Source: Pelagophyceae sp. CCMP2097
Lineage: Eukaryota > Sar > Pelagophyceae
Direction: 5' to 3'
Length of the DNA stretch: 11,813 nucleotides
Assembly (NCBI GenBank): GCA_026770575.1
Contig: MU657641.1
Span: forward strand, 26,561 to 38,373
Under the pieces are notes generated by a model. It did no database searches, was not told the DNA's origin, and saw only the letters and a program-made list of their open reading frames with translations. The translations under genes were made by a program, and so were the position numbers. Shown piece after piece: positions 1 through 7,438 of the stretch; position 1 is the first letter of the stretch; each line of letters starts with the position of its first letter.

Positions 1-239
1 ACGTCCGCCACTAGCTTGCAACACGCGTCAACTTCCAAGTTAACGGCCGCCACAAAATCCGAAAGTGAAATACCATTTCCGGGACTCGAACTCCGGTTCT
101 GACGAAATAATCGCCGATATTACTGAAAGAAAGCTTTTGAATATGACAATGCGAGGCTGTATAATATAAGCATGGTCTGATAATATAAGCATGGTATGAA
201 AAGGGCCTTCCGTAGACAGCAACGCCAGCGAGAACGTGG
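1..239. other. No gene recognised; flank of LINE remnant
   Basis: AT-leaning sequence downstream of the decayed reverse transcriptase. A minus-strand frame stays open through it, but its peptide resembles nothing I know. It may be decayed LINE 3' sequence. No tail or target-site duplication was found. Confidence 0.4.
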
Positions 240-1536
240 ACTAATTGTAGAGCGGCGCCTACTTCCCTTAAGCGAAGCACAGAGAAGGCCCGTGCCCTTC
301 GCTTCAGGCCGTGATTCACTTTATATTCATCAGAAACCGAGTCTTGGATAACAATTCTCGAAGAGCAATTCTCGTGCAATTTTTCAATGACGCTCCAAAG
401 ATGACAACGACATTGAGCGTCGCCACCAGAGGCTTTTGATAGTTTGCTATGGAGTTTTCCCATCAAATTGGCTCGGAGGACCGTCGGGTAAGCCTTTCTA
501 ACATCTAAGAACCCACAAACAATCTTTTTTTGCGGCGCCTCGCCATCGATTTGATGGTTTCCGCTAGGACAAAAGTATGATCTTGGCATCTATATCCTTT
601 TTTACGGCAGCCGATCTGCTCTTGATGCAATAATGACTCCGTGTCTAACAAGGATACGATGCGACGGTTCAGGACCGCTTCGAATAATTTGCCAGCAACT
701 GACAATAGTGAAATAAGACGATAATTCGCCCAATCAGTTGGGTCGCCAGCTTTGTAGATAATGGAGACTGCTGCTTTACCCCAATCGGCGGAAGGAAGCC
801 CACTTGAAAGCGCCTTGTTGAATAATACCACGAATATTCTTGCAATAGGCTCATCAGCAATCTTGAGGATGTCCGTCGAAATGTGATCCAATCCAGGCGC
901 TTTATCAAACTTCAAATGTTTTATACATTCGATGATTTCATCATAATGTATGACTTTGTCCACTGGTCCTTTGTATACGGGGAGGCATTTGATGCTTTCA
1001 TACGCTGATATTTGGCGTTCTCTTTCAACGAGGTTGAAAGTATTTCCTTGAGGGGGCTTATCGCTACCAATGTTCTCGTATTCGCGGCGGAATTTCTCGC
1101 ATACGGAAGGCGGATCAACATTTAAGGTGCCATCGCCATTGGCCAACTCGATTATTTTCGCAGAGTCAGTTAAAGACCGCTTGGCTTTCCCCAGGACAAC
1201 ATTCCAAAGTGCTTTTCGTTTGGACTTGTCCCTTGATATTTCAATCAATCTCGAGTTCTCTGCTCGTTTGTAATTTTCGTGGGCCCACCTCGAGTCGCGC
1301 TTCATTTTCGTCTTCAGCACTTTCAAGTGCGCGTCGTTCGCTTCATCTATAATGCCAGCAGTCTTATCGACTTTTTGTTGGCGCCTGATTTCCAAGATCC
1401 TCTTCCGAAATACAGCCGGGTTGGTTTGCGGTTTTCGCGCGGTCGCTCGGTTCGTGGCCTGTGGGGGGGCTACGAGTCTGGGAATGTAGGTGGGGCGCCA
1501 TCTACCCAGTTCCGTGCCGGGGCCAGCCGTTGGTCT
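240..1536 (-). pseudogene. LINE-type retrotransposon reverse transcriptase, truncated and frameshifted
   Basis: Remnant of a non-LTR retrotransposon polymerase, which would copy element RNA at a nicked target. The minus-strand frame is open from 1536 to 505. It holds a Lys/Arg-rich linker, then the typical start of a LINE RT domain: DKAPGLDHIS, then IIYKAGDPTDWANYRLISLL, then GKLFEAVLNRR and EQIGCRKKG. Near a run of seven T (plus strand, 525-531) the homology moves to another frame, which gives motif A as FLDVRKAYPTV. The catalytic Asp is kept, but the usual Asp after Ala-Tyr is Pro. A motif-B-like stretch around 270-305 appears to need a second frame change and is followed by a stop. No YADD-type motif C, RNase H or endonuclease domain is visible, so both ends are missing. 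Base composition is AT-richer than the flanks. The family assignment is firm; the clade cannot be told. The stretch 1400-1536 is GC-rich and may not belong to the element. Confidence 0.82.
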
Positions 1537-2142
1537 TCATCCGCGAGCCATGCGGCAGAATCGAAAAATGTTTTAGCTCAACACGCCAACGGGTGAGGGT
1601 CGTTTCCTCAGCGAAAACGTCCTTTTGCGGGGCGCGCCAGCCTGGGGGCGGGGCGGTGCCCGTTGCGCGGCGCCGATCGCGACAGAGGCGACGCTGCATG
1701 CGCAAGCACCCAAGTTTTCACGACGGCTGGTCAAATGTGCAAGGTCACTCAAAAGACAGAAAGTTTTCGACCGACCAAGACGGAGCTCATCCTGGGCTCC
1801 GCCGGCGCGTCTTTCGACCGGTCGGTCGCTTGCGGCCTGCACCACGGCCCCCTTCGGTGACGGGCAAAAGCTCCGCCCCGGCCCTGGGCCCTGTGGCCCA
1901 TGCGACAAGCGATTGTGCGCAGGGCCACTTTTCCATCGCCCAATATTTCGCCCTGAGGAAAGCGGCCACGAAGCGGCTGGGCTAAAAAAGTCGCTGGGCC
2001 CCCAATGGTGCTATTTATAATAATGATAATAATAAAATCACAGAGCAGCCCGTCCTGGAGGACCGGCTTCCAGCCCCAAAGGACCTTGCCCTGGCAGAGC
2101 CGGCTCAACCAACTTAGCGCGTATTTGACAGATTTTTAATAT
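1537..2142. other. GC-rich intergenic stretch, no gene recognised
   Basis: Several overlapping frames are open on both strands, as expected of GC-rich DNA, but none shows a domain, a signal or family resemblance. A short AT-rich simple repeat of ATA/AAT type lies around 2016-2037, just before the MULE. Confidence 0.5.
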
Positions 2143-2151
2143 TAAAAAAAG
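2143..2151. repeat. Candidate 9-bp target-site duplication, left copy
   Basis: TAAAAAAAG here is repeated identically at 4945-4953 on the other side of the MULE arrays. MULEs usually make duplications of about 9 bp. The sequence is mostly one A-run, so chance identity is quite possible. Confidence 0.35.
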
Positions 2152-2155
2152 AGAC

Positions 2156-2472
2156 AAAGTTACGATGGTCACTGCGCAAGTTTTTTTATTAGGACAGTGC
2201 GCGCGAATAGTTCACTTTATCAGGATGGTCTCTGCGGATAGTTTTTATTACGATGGTCCCTGCTCACTCTAATTTTATTACGATGGTCTCTGCCGAAGTT
2301 ATAGTATTACGATGGTCTCTGCTCAAACCTAATTTATTAGGATGGTCACTATCGCATGTCATTTTATTAGGATGGTCACTGCGGATAGTTACTTTATCAG
2401 GATGGTCACCGCCGGGGTTTATTAAGACGGTCTCTACCAAATCTTTTTTTATTAGTATGGGCCACAGGCTGA
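2156..2472 (+). repeat. Left terminal array: 11 units, about 30-bp period
   Basis: Units are centred on GATGGTC followed by WCTGC and preceded by TTTATYA. The core begins at 2164, 2224, 2252, 2282, 2311, 2341, 2371 and 2401, with degenerate copies at about 2192, 2426 and 2456. Most spacings are 28-32 bp. The bases between cores vary. In reverse complement this is the same unit as in the right array. Inference: iterated transposase-binding sites. Confidence 0.9.
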
Positions 2473-2703
2473 AAAGGGAGACAGAGCTCCTGATATTAGA
2501 GGGGTTTTCCCAGATTACTTGAGCAGCTTGGAGCAGGCTCGTGTCGAGCCTACATGGCGAGTCTGGGTGTTTGCTTTTGGCGGCGTCATCACCGCGCGTC
2601 GCTCTCGCGGCCATATCAATCTTGGCTCCAGGCCGATGAGTGGAGCTGCGATCATCACTCCTCCCTTTTCGGGCTCTGGATGCCCTCCAACTTCGCCCCA
2701 GTG

Positions 2704-2787
2704 GCCAAAGTGTGTGCCCTCGGAAGCGGTATCCACGCTCAACATAGGTACGAATGGATACCGCTTCCGAGGGCGCGCACTTTGCGC
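2704..2787. repeat. 29-bp-arm hairpin inside the MULE 5' region
   Basis: The arm 2707-2735 is the reverse complement of 2755-2783 with only two mismatches, and a 19-base loop separates them. Past the 2707/2783 ends, pairing can continue a few bases with one bulge. Both mismatches are transitions and would be G-U pairs in one RNA strand. A smaller inverted repeat follows (CCGGAAAT at 2800-2807 with ATTTCCGG at 2829-2836). The structure lies upstream of the transposase start, so it could be a nested miniature element or a structured leader. No function can be assigned. Confidence 0.75.
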
Positions 2788-3154
2788 CTCCTGCCATCAC
2801 CGGAAATCATTTAGTCTGTTTCCACTATATTTCCGGGTTTTCCCCCTTCAAGGTGGACTTAAGGGTCCATTTTAGATTCAATAAACTCCAAAATTGCCGC
2901 TATTGGCCTCTCCTAAACCCGTATTTTTTCGGCCTGTGGGCACCGCAATTCCTTCTCGATTAGCGATATTTTCTCAGTGCCAGTGCGGTGTCTGTTTCCT
3001 AAGGAAAGGGGAGCATGGACGCCTCGGTGTCCGCGTCGCTCTCCTCCAGGGAGTTGAAGAGGGCCTGCAAGGCCAACCAGGTGCCGTCCGCACGGCAGCG
3101 CACGAAGGGCCAGATGGTGGCGGCGCTGCAATAGATCTTCGACGAGAGGACACG

Positions 3155-3184
3155 CGCAAGCGCAAGCGCAAGCGCAAGCGCAAG
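3155..3184 (+). repeat. (CGCAAG)5 coding microsatellite
   Basis: Five perfect copies of a hexanucleotide read as alternating Arg-Lys in the transposase frame. The product is a strongly basic run that could act as a nuclear localisation signal. The frame lesion sits only a few bases upstream. Confidence 0.9.
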
Positions 3185-4278
3185 GCCCCGCGCACCGTGG
3201 ACACGTTCCCGGACGAGGACCCGGGCGTCCGCTACGTCACCTCGTACTCGTTGTCGCCTCCAAAGGCGGGCGACTGGATGGAGTATTCCCACCGGTGGTC
3301 GATGTCTGACTTTGCCCACGCGCGGACGGGCCCCGCAAACCTCGGGGGCATCATCGGCGCGCGGCTGGCCCAGGACGCCAACAACTGCCTCGCCGACTTG
3401 GCAATTGTGCGCTGCCTGGGCAACGAGGACAAGAAGGCGTGGTTGTTCCTGAACGACGCGACGGAGCAGGCGTGCCCAAATTACGACGTCCCCGACCAGA
3501 TCGACGCGCACGACGGCCAAAAAGGCGCGACTGCGGCGCACCAGGAGAGCTTCGAGAATGCCAAGGAGGCGCGCGACAAAAGGCACCGCAAAGGCAACAT
3601 CCTTGCGCGGGCGGCGGCAAAGGGCGGCGGGCAGACGGCGTGCGAGTTGTACGAGAAGGCGTTCGCCGCGACGACGCTTGAGAAGCTCGCGACGATCAAG
3701 GCCACGTTCCCGCCGGCCATCGCGGATTACCTCAGCCAAATCCGCGACGAGACGCAGTACCCAGTCACGGCGGGCGGCTGGTACGGGCACTGCGGCAGCT
3801 CGCCGGCCGAGTCGCACAACTCGGCCATGGGCGACGTGCGCGAGTCGCCGTTTTGCGGCGGCCTGTTGACGGCCGCCAGCAACATCGCGCGCCGCTACCG
3901 CTCGCGCAAGACGGAGGCGCTGGCGCACAAGGGCAACCTGCCGCCGCGCATCGAGGCGCAAGTGTCCGTGGCGCGCAACTTCGCCACGGACTTCATTCCG
4001 TCCGCGCTGGTGACGCTCTCCGACGACGGCTCGACGGCGATGGTCCAATCGACGAAGACCGCGGCGCAGTACAGAGCCATTTTCGCAAACGTCTGCAACC
4101 GCCGCAACGGCCCCCAGACGCAGACGGCGTGCGACAAGGGCTGCTGCGTCAACGAGATCGTGTGCGCGCACGTGTGCGCGGCGGCGCGCAAGAAGGGCGT
4201 CGAGATCCACACGCTCATGAACCCGCGCGACACGACCGTCGGCTGGCAAGCGCAGTACGCGCACTCCGTGGAGCTGCC

Positions 4279-4376
4279 GTGCACCGCGGCGTCAACTCAC
4301 TGCCTCACCTGAGAGCCTTTGTGTATGCAGCAAAGAGTAGAGATCCGTATAGCCAAATTAATCGAATGTCACGCAG
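4279..4376 (+). other. Probable intron in the MULE transposase
   Basis: Reading frame 2 ends in a stop at 4310-4312, while the C-terminal part reads in another frame. Removing 4279-4376 (GT...AG, acceptor CACGCAG before G) joins the frames exactly, with two codon bases before the intron. A donor at 4291 would also keep frame. The segment is clearly AT-richer than the coding DNA around it. The joined protein runs from the post-SWIM YAHSVELP region straight into the basic LRRKAGRPKK stretch, as in other MULEs. A plain indel is the alternative. Confidence 0.6.
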
Positions 4377-4617
4377 GTCTACGGCCGAGATCGAAAGCTT
4401 CAAGCACCTGCGCGAGCCGTTGTGGCGGCTGCCGCCCGCGCTGCGGCGCAAGGCGGGCCGCCCCAAGAAGCAGAAGCGCTGCAAGAGCGGCCTGGAGGTG
4501 GGACTGGCGAAGAAGCGGCCGCGGCGGATGACCTGCGGCAACTGCGGCAAAAAGGACGGCCACAACAAGGGCAACTGCCCGCAGCCGATTCGTTGAGGCG
4601 ACCCGCGCTTCCCCGAG

Positions 4618-4936
4618 TTTAGACTATCTTAATAAAGTTAGTTTGTGCAGTGACCATCTTGATAAAGGGGGGTAGGGGCAGTGACCATCGTGATAATATA
4701 AGATTGAGCAATCACTATCGTGATAAAGAGTCGTTCTGGCATGTGACTATCCTGATAAAAATGTTTGGGCAGTGACCATCGTGAATAAAAAAAGTGTGCG
4801 GAGTGACCATCCTGATAAACTGGAAGTTGGAGGTGACTGATTTGATAAAAAAAAAAATCCGCAGAAACCATGTTGATAAAAAAACTTGCGCAGTGACCAT
4901 CTTAATAAACGCACTTGGGGAGTGACCATCATGACT
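4618..4936 (-). repeat. Right terminal array: 11 units, about 30-bp period
   Basis: Cores of the form GACCATC, preceded by GCAGT and followed by NTGATAAA, begin at 4622, 4652, 4683, 4713, 4745, 4774, 4805, 4835, 4866, 4895 and 4924. Spacings are 29-32 bp and several copies are degenerate. It is the inverted counterpart of the array at 2156-2472 and has the same number of units. It starts only about 20 bp after the transposase stop. Confidence 0.9.
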
Positions 4937-4941
4937 TTTAT

Positions 4942-5154
4942 TTATAAAAAAAGTAAAAAAACATCAACTCCCGGAGGGTTGTCGTCACCTAGGATGTAGT
5001 CCACCTTGGCGTTGGGTGGCAGGGGCAAAAAAGGGACCCCTTGACCCAATCTTCGCATAACATTGAGCCCGAGGCACCGCATATGCAGCGCAATTGCCCG
5101 GCACGTGATAAGCAATTTCATTTTCTCGCCGACCACAACAAGGAGTGGGGCTGT
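4942..5154 (-). CDS. Possible terminal exon, unrecognised protein, abutting the MULE end
   Basis: This minus-strand frame encodes about 70 residues with a mixed, protein-like composition, including LLVVVGEKMKLLITCRAIAL and PNAKVDYILGDDNPPGVDVF. I do not recognise it. Just upstream (minus sense) is a plausible intron end: a pyrimidine-rich stretch, CTAAT as a branch-like sequence, then TTACAG before CCC. The frame stops at 4942-4944, the outermost bases of the MULE as delimited here, and AATAAA on the minus strand overlaps that stop (4937-4942). If real, the transposon has truncated or closed a host gene. No upstream exon was identified, so it may be a chance frame. Confidence 0.25.
   Translation of the reverse strand, partial: TAPLLVVVGEKMKLLITCRAIALHMRCLGLNVMRRLGQGVPFLPLPPNAKVDYILGDDNPPGVDVFLLFL
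4945..4953. repeat. Candidate 9-bp target-site duplication, right copy
   Basis: Identical to 2143-2151. See the left copy for the low-complexity caution. Confidence 0.35.
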
Positions 5155-5867
5155 AAGAATTAGCTATTGAAAAAAGGGTTTGCGCCAGCCCACTAGTCGC
5201 GCCGAGCTGCGTCGTTTAAGCCCGGTATCGCCGCAGTTGGCGGAAATGACCTGAGGCCCAAATCGGTGCTACGGAACAGTTGCGATGAAATCGTCGTAGG
5301 TCGCGTTTGCGGCGTTCCGAGGCTCGGCCGAGCGCCGGGCGCTCTGCGCGGGTTCGGATGGCAAAGGGCATCTCGCCGCCGAAGCGGCACAGGGCGGGTG
5401 GCACCATTGCCCGCGTCCTGCGTCGGCGCGTGAACCGCACGCGCCGTCCAGAGGGTCCTTGCCTGCGCAGGCCTCAGGGCGAGCGACGCGAGCCGCAACT
5501 CGCGCAGTGCGCCCGACGAGGCCGGCGGTGAGTGTTTGAATTCCGAGGGGGCTCTGTGATAGGGGCCACCGAGCCTCCAGTAGGTCCGGCGCGAGGCCCG
5601 GGCCGTCATCGTCGGACCTCGCGGCCGGGATGGCCTCGATTTGGTTCGAGGCGTTTCCCTCAGAAGATGCGCGCGCCCGTCTCTGAAAAAGTCTGCCACC
5701 GAGAGCGGCCTGGAACGGTCCCGTCGCCTTCAACGACCCAGCGGCGGTTGCCCACGAGCCAGAAGCATCGATAAAAGAGCCCGAAGACGTTGATTACGCC
5801 GGGCTGTAATCCCGCACTTCAACGGGGTATACCGTCAAACGCGCCGTCCAGAAACGTCGCTCCGGGG

Positions 5868-5917
5868 CCGTCCGCGCCGAAGCTCGCGCCGTCCGCGCCG
5901 AGGCGCGCGCCGTCCGA
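5868..5917. repeat. 21-bp tandem repeat, about 2.4 copies
   Basis: CCGTCCGCGCCGA followed by a short variable part is repeated at 5868 and 5889, with a partial third copy from 5910. No function is apparent. Confidence 0.75.
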
Positions 5918-6044
5918 ACAACAATTTTCCGGAATATCCCACACTTCTAAAGATTCCCCTGCTCACTTGCCGATTTTACGAAAACGCATTTTGGCCGGAT
6001 TTTAGTTCGATTTCGGGTTTTCTGCGGCCCGTTTATCGTCCGGT

Positions 6045-6068
6045 AATCCCACAATCCCACAATCCCAC
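6045..6068. repeat. (AATCCCAC)3 tandem repeat
   Basis: Three perfect copies of an 8-bp unit. A simple-sequence repeat in non-coding DNA. Confidence 0.85.
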
Positions 6069-6439
6069 ACGAAGGAAATAAACATATTCAGTTTCCAATA
6101 AGACGAAGCTTTAGTTTTCAAAATTCATTTAGATTGTCACCGAGAGTCCCGTTCCACGCGCCATCTGCTTTTACATGTGGTGGCTGGCGTAGGGTGGGGA
6201 TCACCGCCTTAGTTTTCCAGGCCGGAAGGCCCTCCACGCGATTCCGTGTAAGTACGAACCGGCAAAGCGAAAAAAAATCAGAGGCCCGGCGACGCCGTTG
6301 TTTGTGGTTTTCACGCTGTCAGGGGGCGCGTCTGGGTCCCCTCCGCCCACCCCCAAATCGTGGCGTCCGCGGAGGACCCCTGTGAGAAATTAAGCATTGG
6401 CAGAGTCCGGACCCACCATCGGTTCTTTTTAAAGCACTT

Positions 6440-6944
6440 GGTCAGATTAAGAACCGCCTTTTTATTTTTAAATAATGGTATCGCCGAATATTGAAAAGGA
6501 GAAGAGATACGGGACTTTCAAGTACATAGCGCCAACGAGCGCGGCGCGGCCTTTTCGCTTGTCTAAAAATCTTGCTCGTGCCTGTTGTCTGGAATACTTT
6601 TCAGTTGGCGATAATTTATTTATCGAAGTCCACGTGCCGACGGAGCCCCCCCGGGCTCTTTGTGTGTTTATGTGTGTTTGCGCCGCAGCTCGTACAATGT
6701 CATATGCTTCTTCCGACCGTACTGTGGTGGGACACCCCACGTGCTAGCCCGTTGCTAAAAATTCCTCCGCGGATTTTGGGTTCGAGCCCAGTTTTGCTGC
6801 ACTTTTTTGCCCAAGTCGGCAAAAAATCGCCTTTCTTCTTCTTCTCCGCGTTGGCGGGCGCAACGGGGACCGGTTTTCTGCTCTTCGCCGGCGGCGGCGC
6901 CGTAGGCCTCCGGTTCTGAATCTGACCAGGTTCTTAATCTGACC
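6440..6944. mobile_element. Candidate MITE-like element with 16-bp perfect inverted ends
   Basis: GGTCAGATTAAGAACC at 6440-6455 is the exact reverse complement of 6929-6944. The right end also carries a directly repeated near-copy at 6912-6927 with one difference. Near the left end, GGTTCTT at 6421-6427 pairs with AAGAACC at 6449-6455. The roughly 470 bp between the ends has no recognisable transposase, which fits a non-autonomous miniature element. No convincing target-site duplication was seen, so a pair of regulatory inverted repeats is an alternative. Confidence 0.5.
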
Positions 6945-7438
6945 TTTATATGGGGTCTTCGAATTTGATAAATTCTAGGCCCCTTTTGCGGGTGTCGTTA
7001 TTGAAGATCACCTATGCCCAATTTTATCTGTCCGTCTGTCTGTCTGATTCGCAGTTCCATCCGTGCGAAACCCTTTGGCGAAACAAGACCGGGCGAGCGC
7101 CTATGCAGCATGCTGCTGCGCGCGGTTGCGAGGGTAGCGTGGGGCTTGGGCCGAAATGGCGGTTCTTCTTCGCCTCTGCGCCATAAATGTTCGAATAAGA
7201 CTTTAAGAATTTCTACATATTTCAAAAAATTACTTCATACCAAAGGTGCCTCCGGGGGGGGAGTATATTCACGTGTACGGCGCGTGTACAGGACGACGCG
7301 TGTACAGGACGAGCAGCCGGGGTCTGCAGTACCTTGCTTGCTTAATATCCACCCTTGGTAATTCAATGATTCATATTATATTGACAAGGCCGGCATGGGC
7401 CATCTCGGGCTTTTTGCGAAGTGGGGGGGGGTGGTCGC
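6945..7438. other. Intergenic region and CHRD gene 3' flank
   Basis: No gene is recognised. The part nearest 7438 should be the 3' untranslated region of the CHRD gene on the minus strand. No canonical AATAAA was found there. Small repeats present are a GTCT-type run around 7028-7047 and a run of nine G at 7423-7431. Confidence 0.5.
7281..7312. repeat. Perfect 16-bp tandem duplication
   Basis: CGCGTGTACAGGACGA occurs twice head to tail. A partial copy of its start (CGTGTAC) lies just upstream. It is non-coding and about 130 bp beyond the CHRD stop codon. Confidence 0.85.

Larger units (their letters stand above)
3015..4596 (+). pseudogene. MULE transposase: SAP-like, DDE, SWIM and zinc-knuckle domains
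   Basis: Mutator-family transposase, which would bind and excise the element ends in the nucleus. The ATG at 3015 has A at -3 and G at +4 and opens a frame with a SAP-like segment (SRELKRACKANQ, then TKGQMVAAL). A TAG at 3132 and an apparent extra AG at 3145-3148 then move the frame, and reading continues through five Arg-Lys codon pairs, a likely nuclear signal. The DDE core follows: Asp in MSDFAHAR (codon 3308), DANN, GNED, Asp in AHDGQKG (codon 3512), HRKGNI, and Glu in SPAESHNS (codon 3809), with 68- and 99-residue spacings usual for MULEs. The Cys of the family's CxxH motif is Asp here. A SWIM-like finger (Cys codons 4130 and 4142-4145, then IVCAHVC) and an LRRKAGRPKK stretch precede a C-x2-C-x5-H-x4-C knuckle. 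The last part needs splicing of about 98 bases. I call it a pseudogene because of the stop and frameshift. Confidence 0.85.
2152..4944 (+). mobile_element. Mutator-like (MULE) DNA transposon with tandem-unit inverted ends
   Basis: A cut-and-paste element of about 2.8 kb. The left end (2164-2470) and right end (4622-4930) each hold 11 units about 30 bp apart, in opposite orientation, so the two ends form long imperfect terminal inverted repeats. Between them lies a transposase gene read rightwards, with a 5' region of about 550 bp that carries a strong hairpin and a very short 3' region. The outermost sequences also match as inverted copies (AAAGT, then two variable bases, then GATGGTCACT). 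The flanking 9-bp repeat at 2143 and 4945 would fit a MULE target duplication, which sets the tentative limits. The transposase is damaged, so this copy is probably not autonomous, though its arrays may still respond to a transposase made elsewhere. Confidence 0.85.
5155..6420. other. Long stretch without a convincing gene
   Basis: GC-rich frames are open on both strands (for example minus 5193-5733) but show no family resemblance. A short minus-strand frame at about 5669-5825 encodes a hydrophobic stretch followed by NRRWVVEGDGTVPGRSRW. It has no start codon and I do not recognise it. The region also holds two short tandem repeats, listed separately. Confidence 0.5.

Noticed and set aside
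77..101. tRNA T-arm-like sequence (minus strand, GGAGTTCGAGTCC)
   Set aside because: The stem pairs poorly and no acceptor, D or anticodon arms were found on the 5' side.
1573..2108. Several GC-rich open frames on both strands
   Set aside because: Overlapping, mutually incompatible, no motif or family resemblance. Expected by chance in such GC-rich DNA.
2156..2472. Regularly spaced repeats resembling a CRISPR array
   Set aside because: The units are degenerate, merge with their spacers, have an inverted partner array across a transposase gene, and sit in intron-containing eukaryotic DNA. They are transposon ends.
2264..2800. 178-residue minus-strand frame across the left array and hairpin
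   Set aside because: Its C-terminal part is translated 30-bp repeat and its start is hairpin sequence. No independent coding signal.
3081..3148. Alternative idea that an intron explains the N-terminal frame change in the transposase
   Set aside because: Such an intron would remove the TKGQMVAAL half of the SAP-like segment, which looks like real coding sequence. A stop plus a 2-base duplication is simpler.
2999..4264. 421-residue open frame on the minus strand
   Set aside because: It is the antisense of the GC-rich transposase coding region, with an Arg/Ala/Val-rich peptide and no motifs. The plus strand carries the DDE, SWIM and knuckle motifs.
5193..5733. Two overlapping minus-strand frames of 154-168 residues
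   Set aside because: Biased composition rich in Arg, Ala and Pro, no domain, no clear splice or start context.
6775..6798. Second tRNA T-arm-like sequence (GGGTTCGAGCCC)
   Set aside because: It is merely a short palindrome-like stretch. No cloverleaf can be built upstream.
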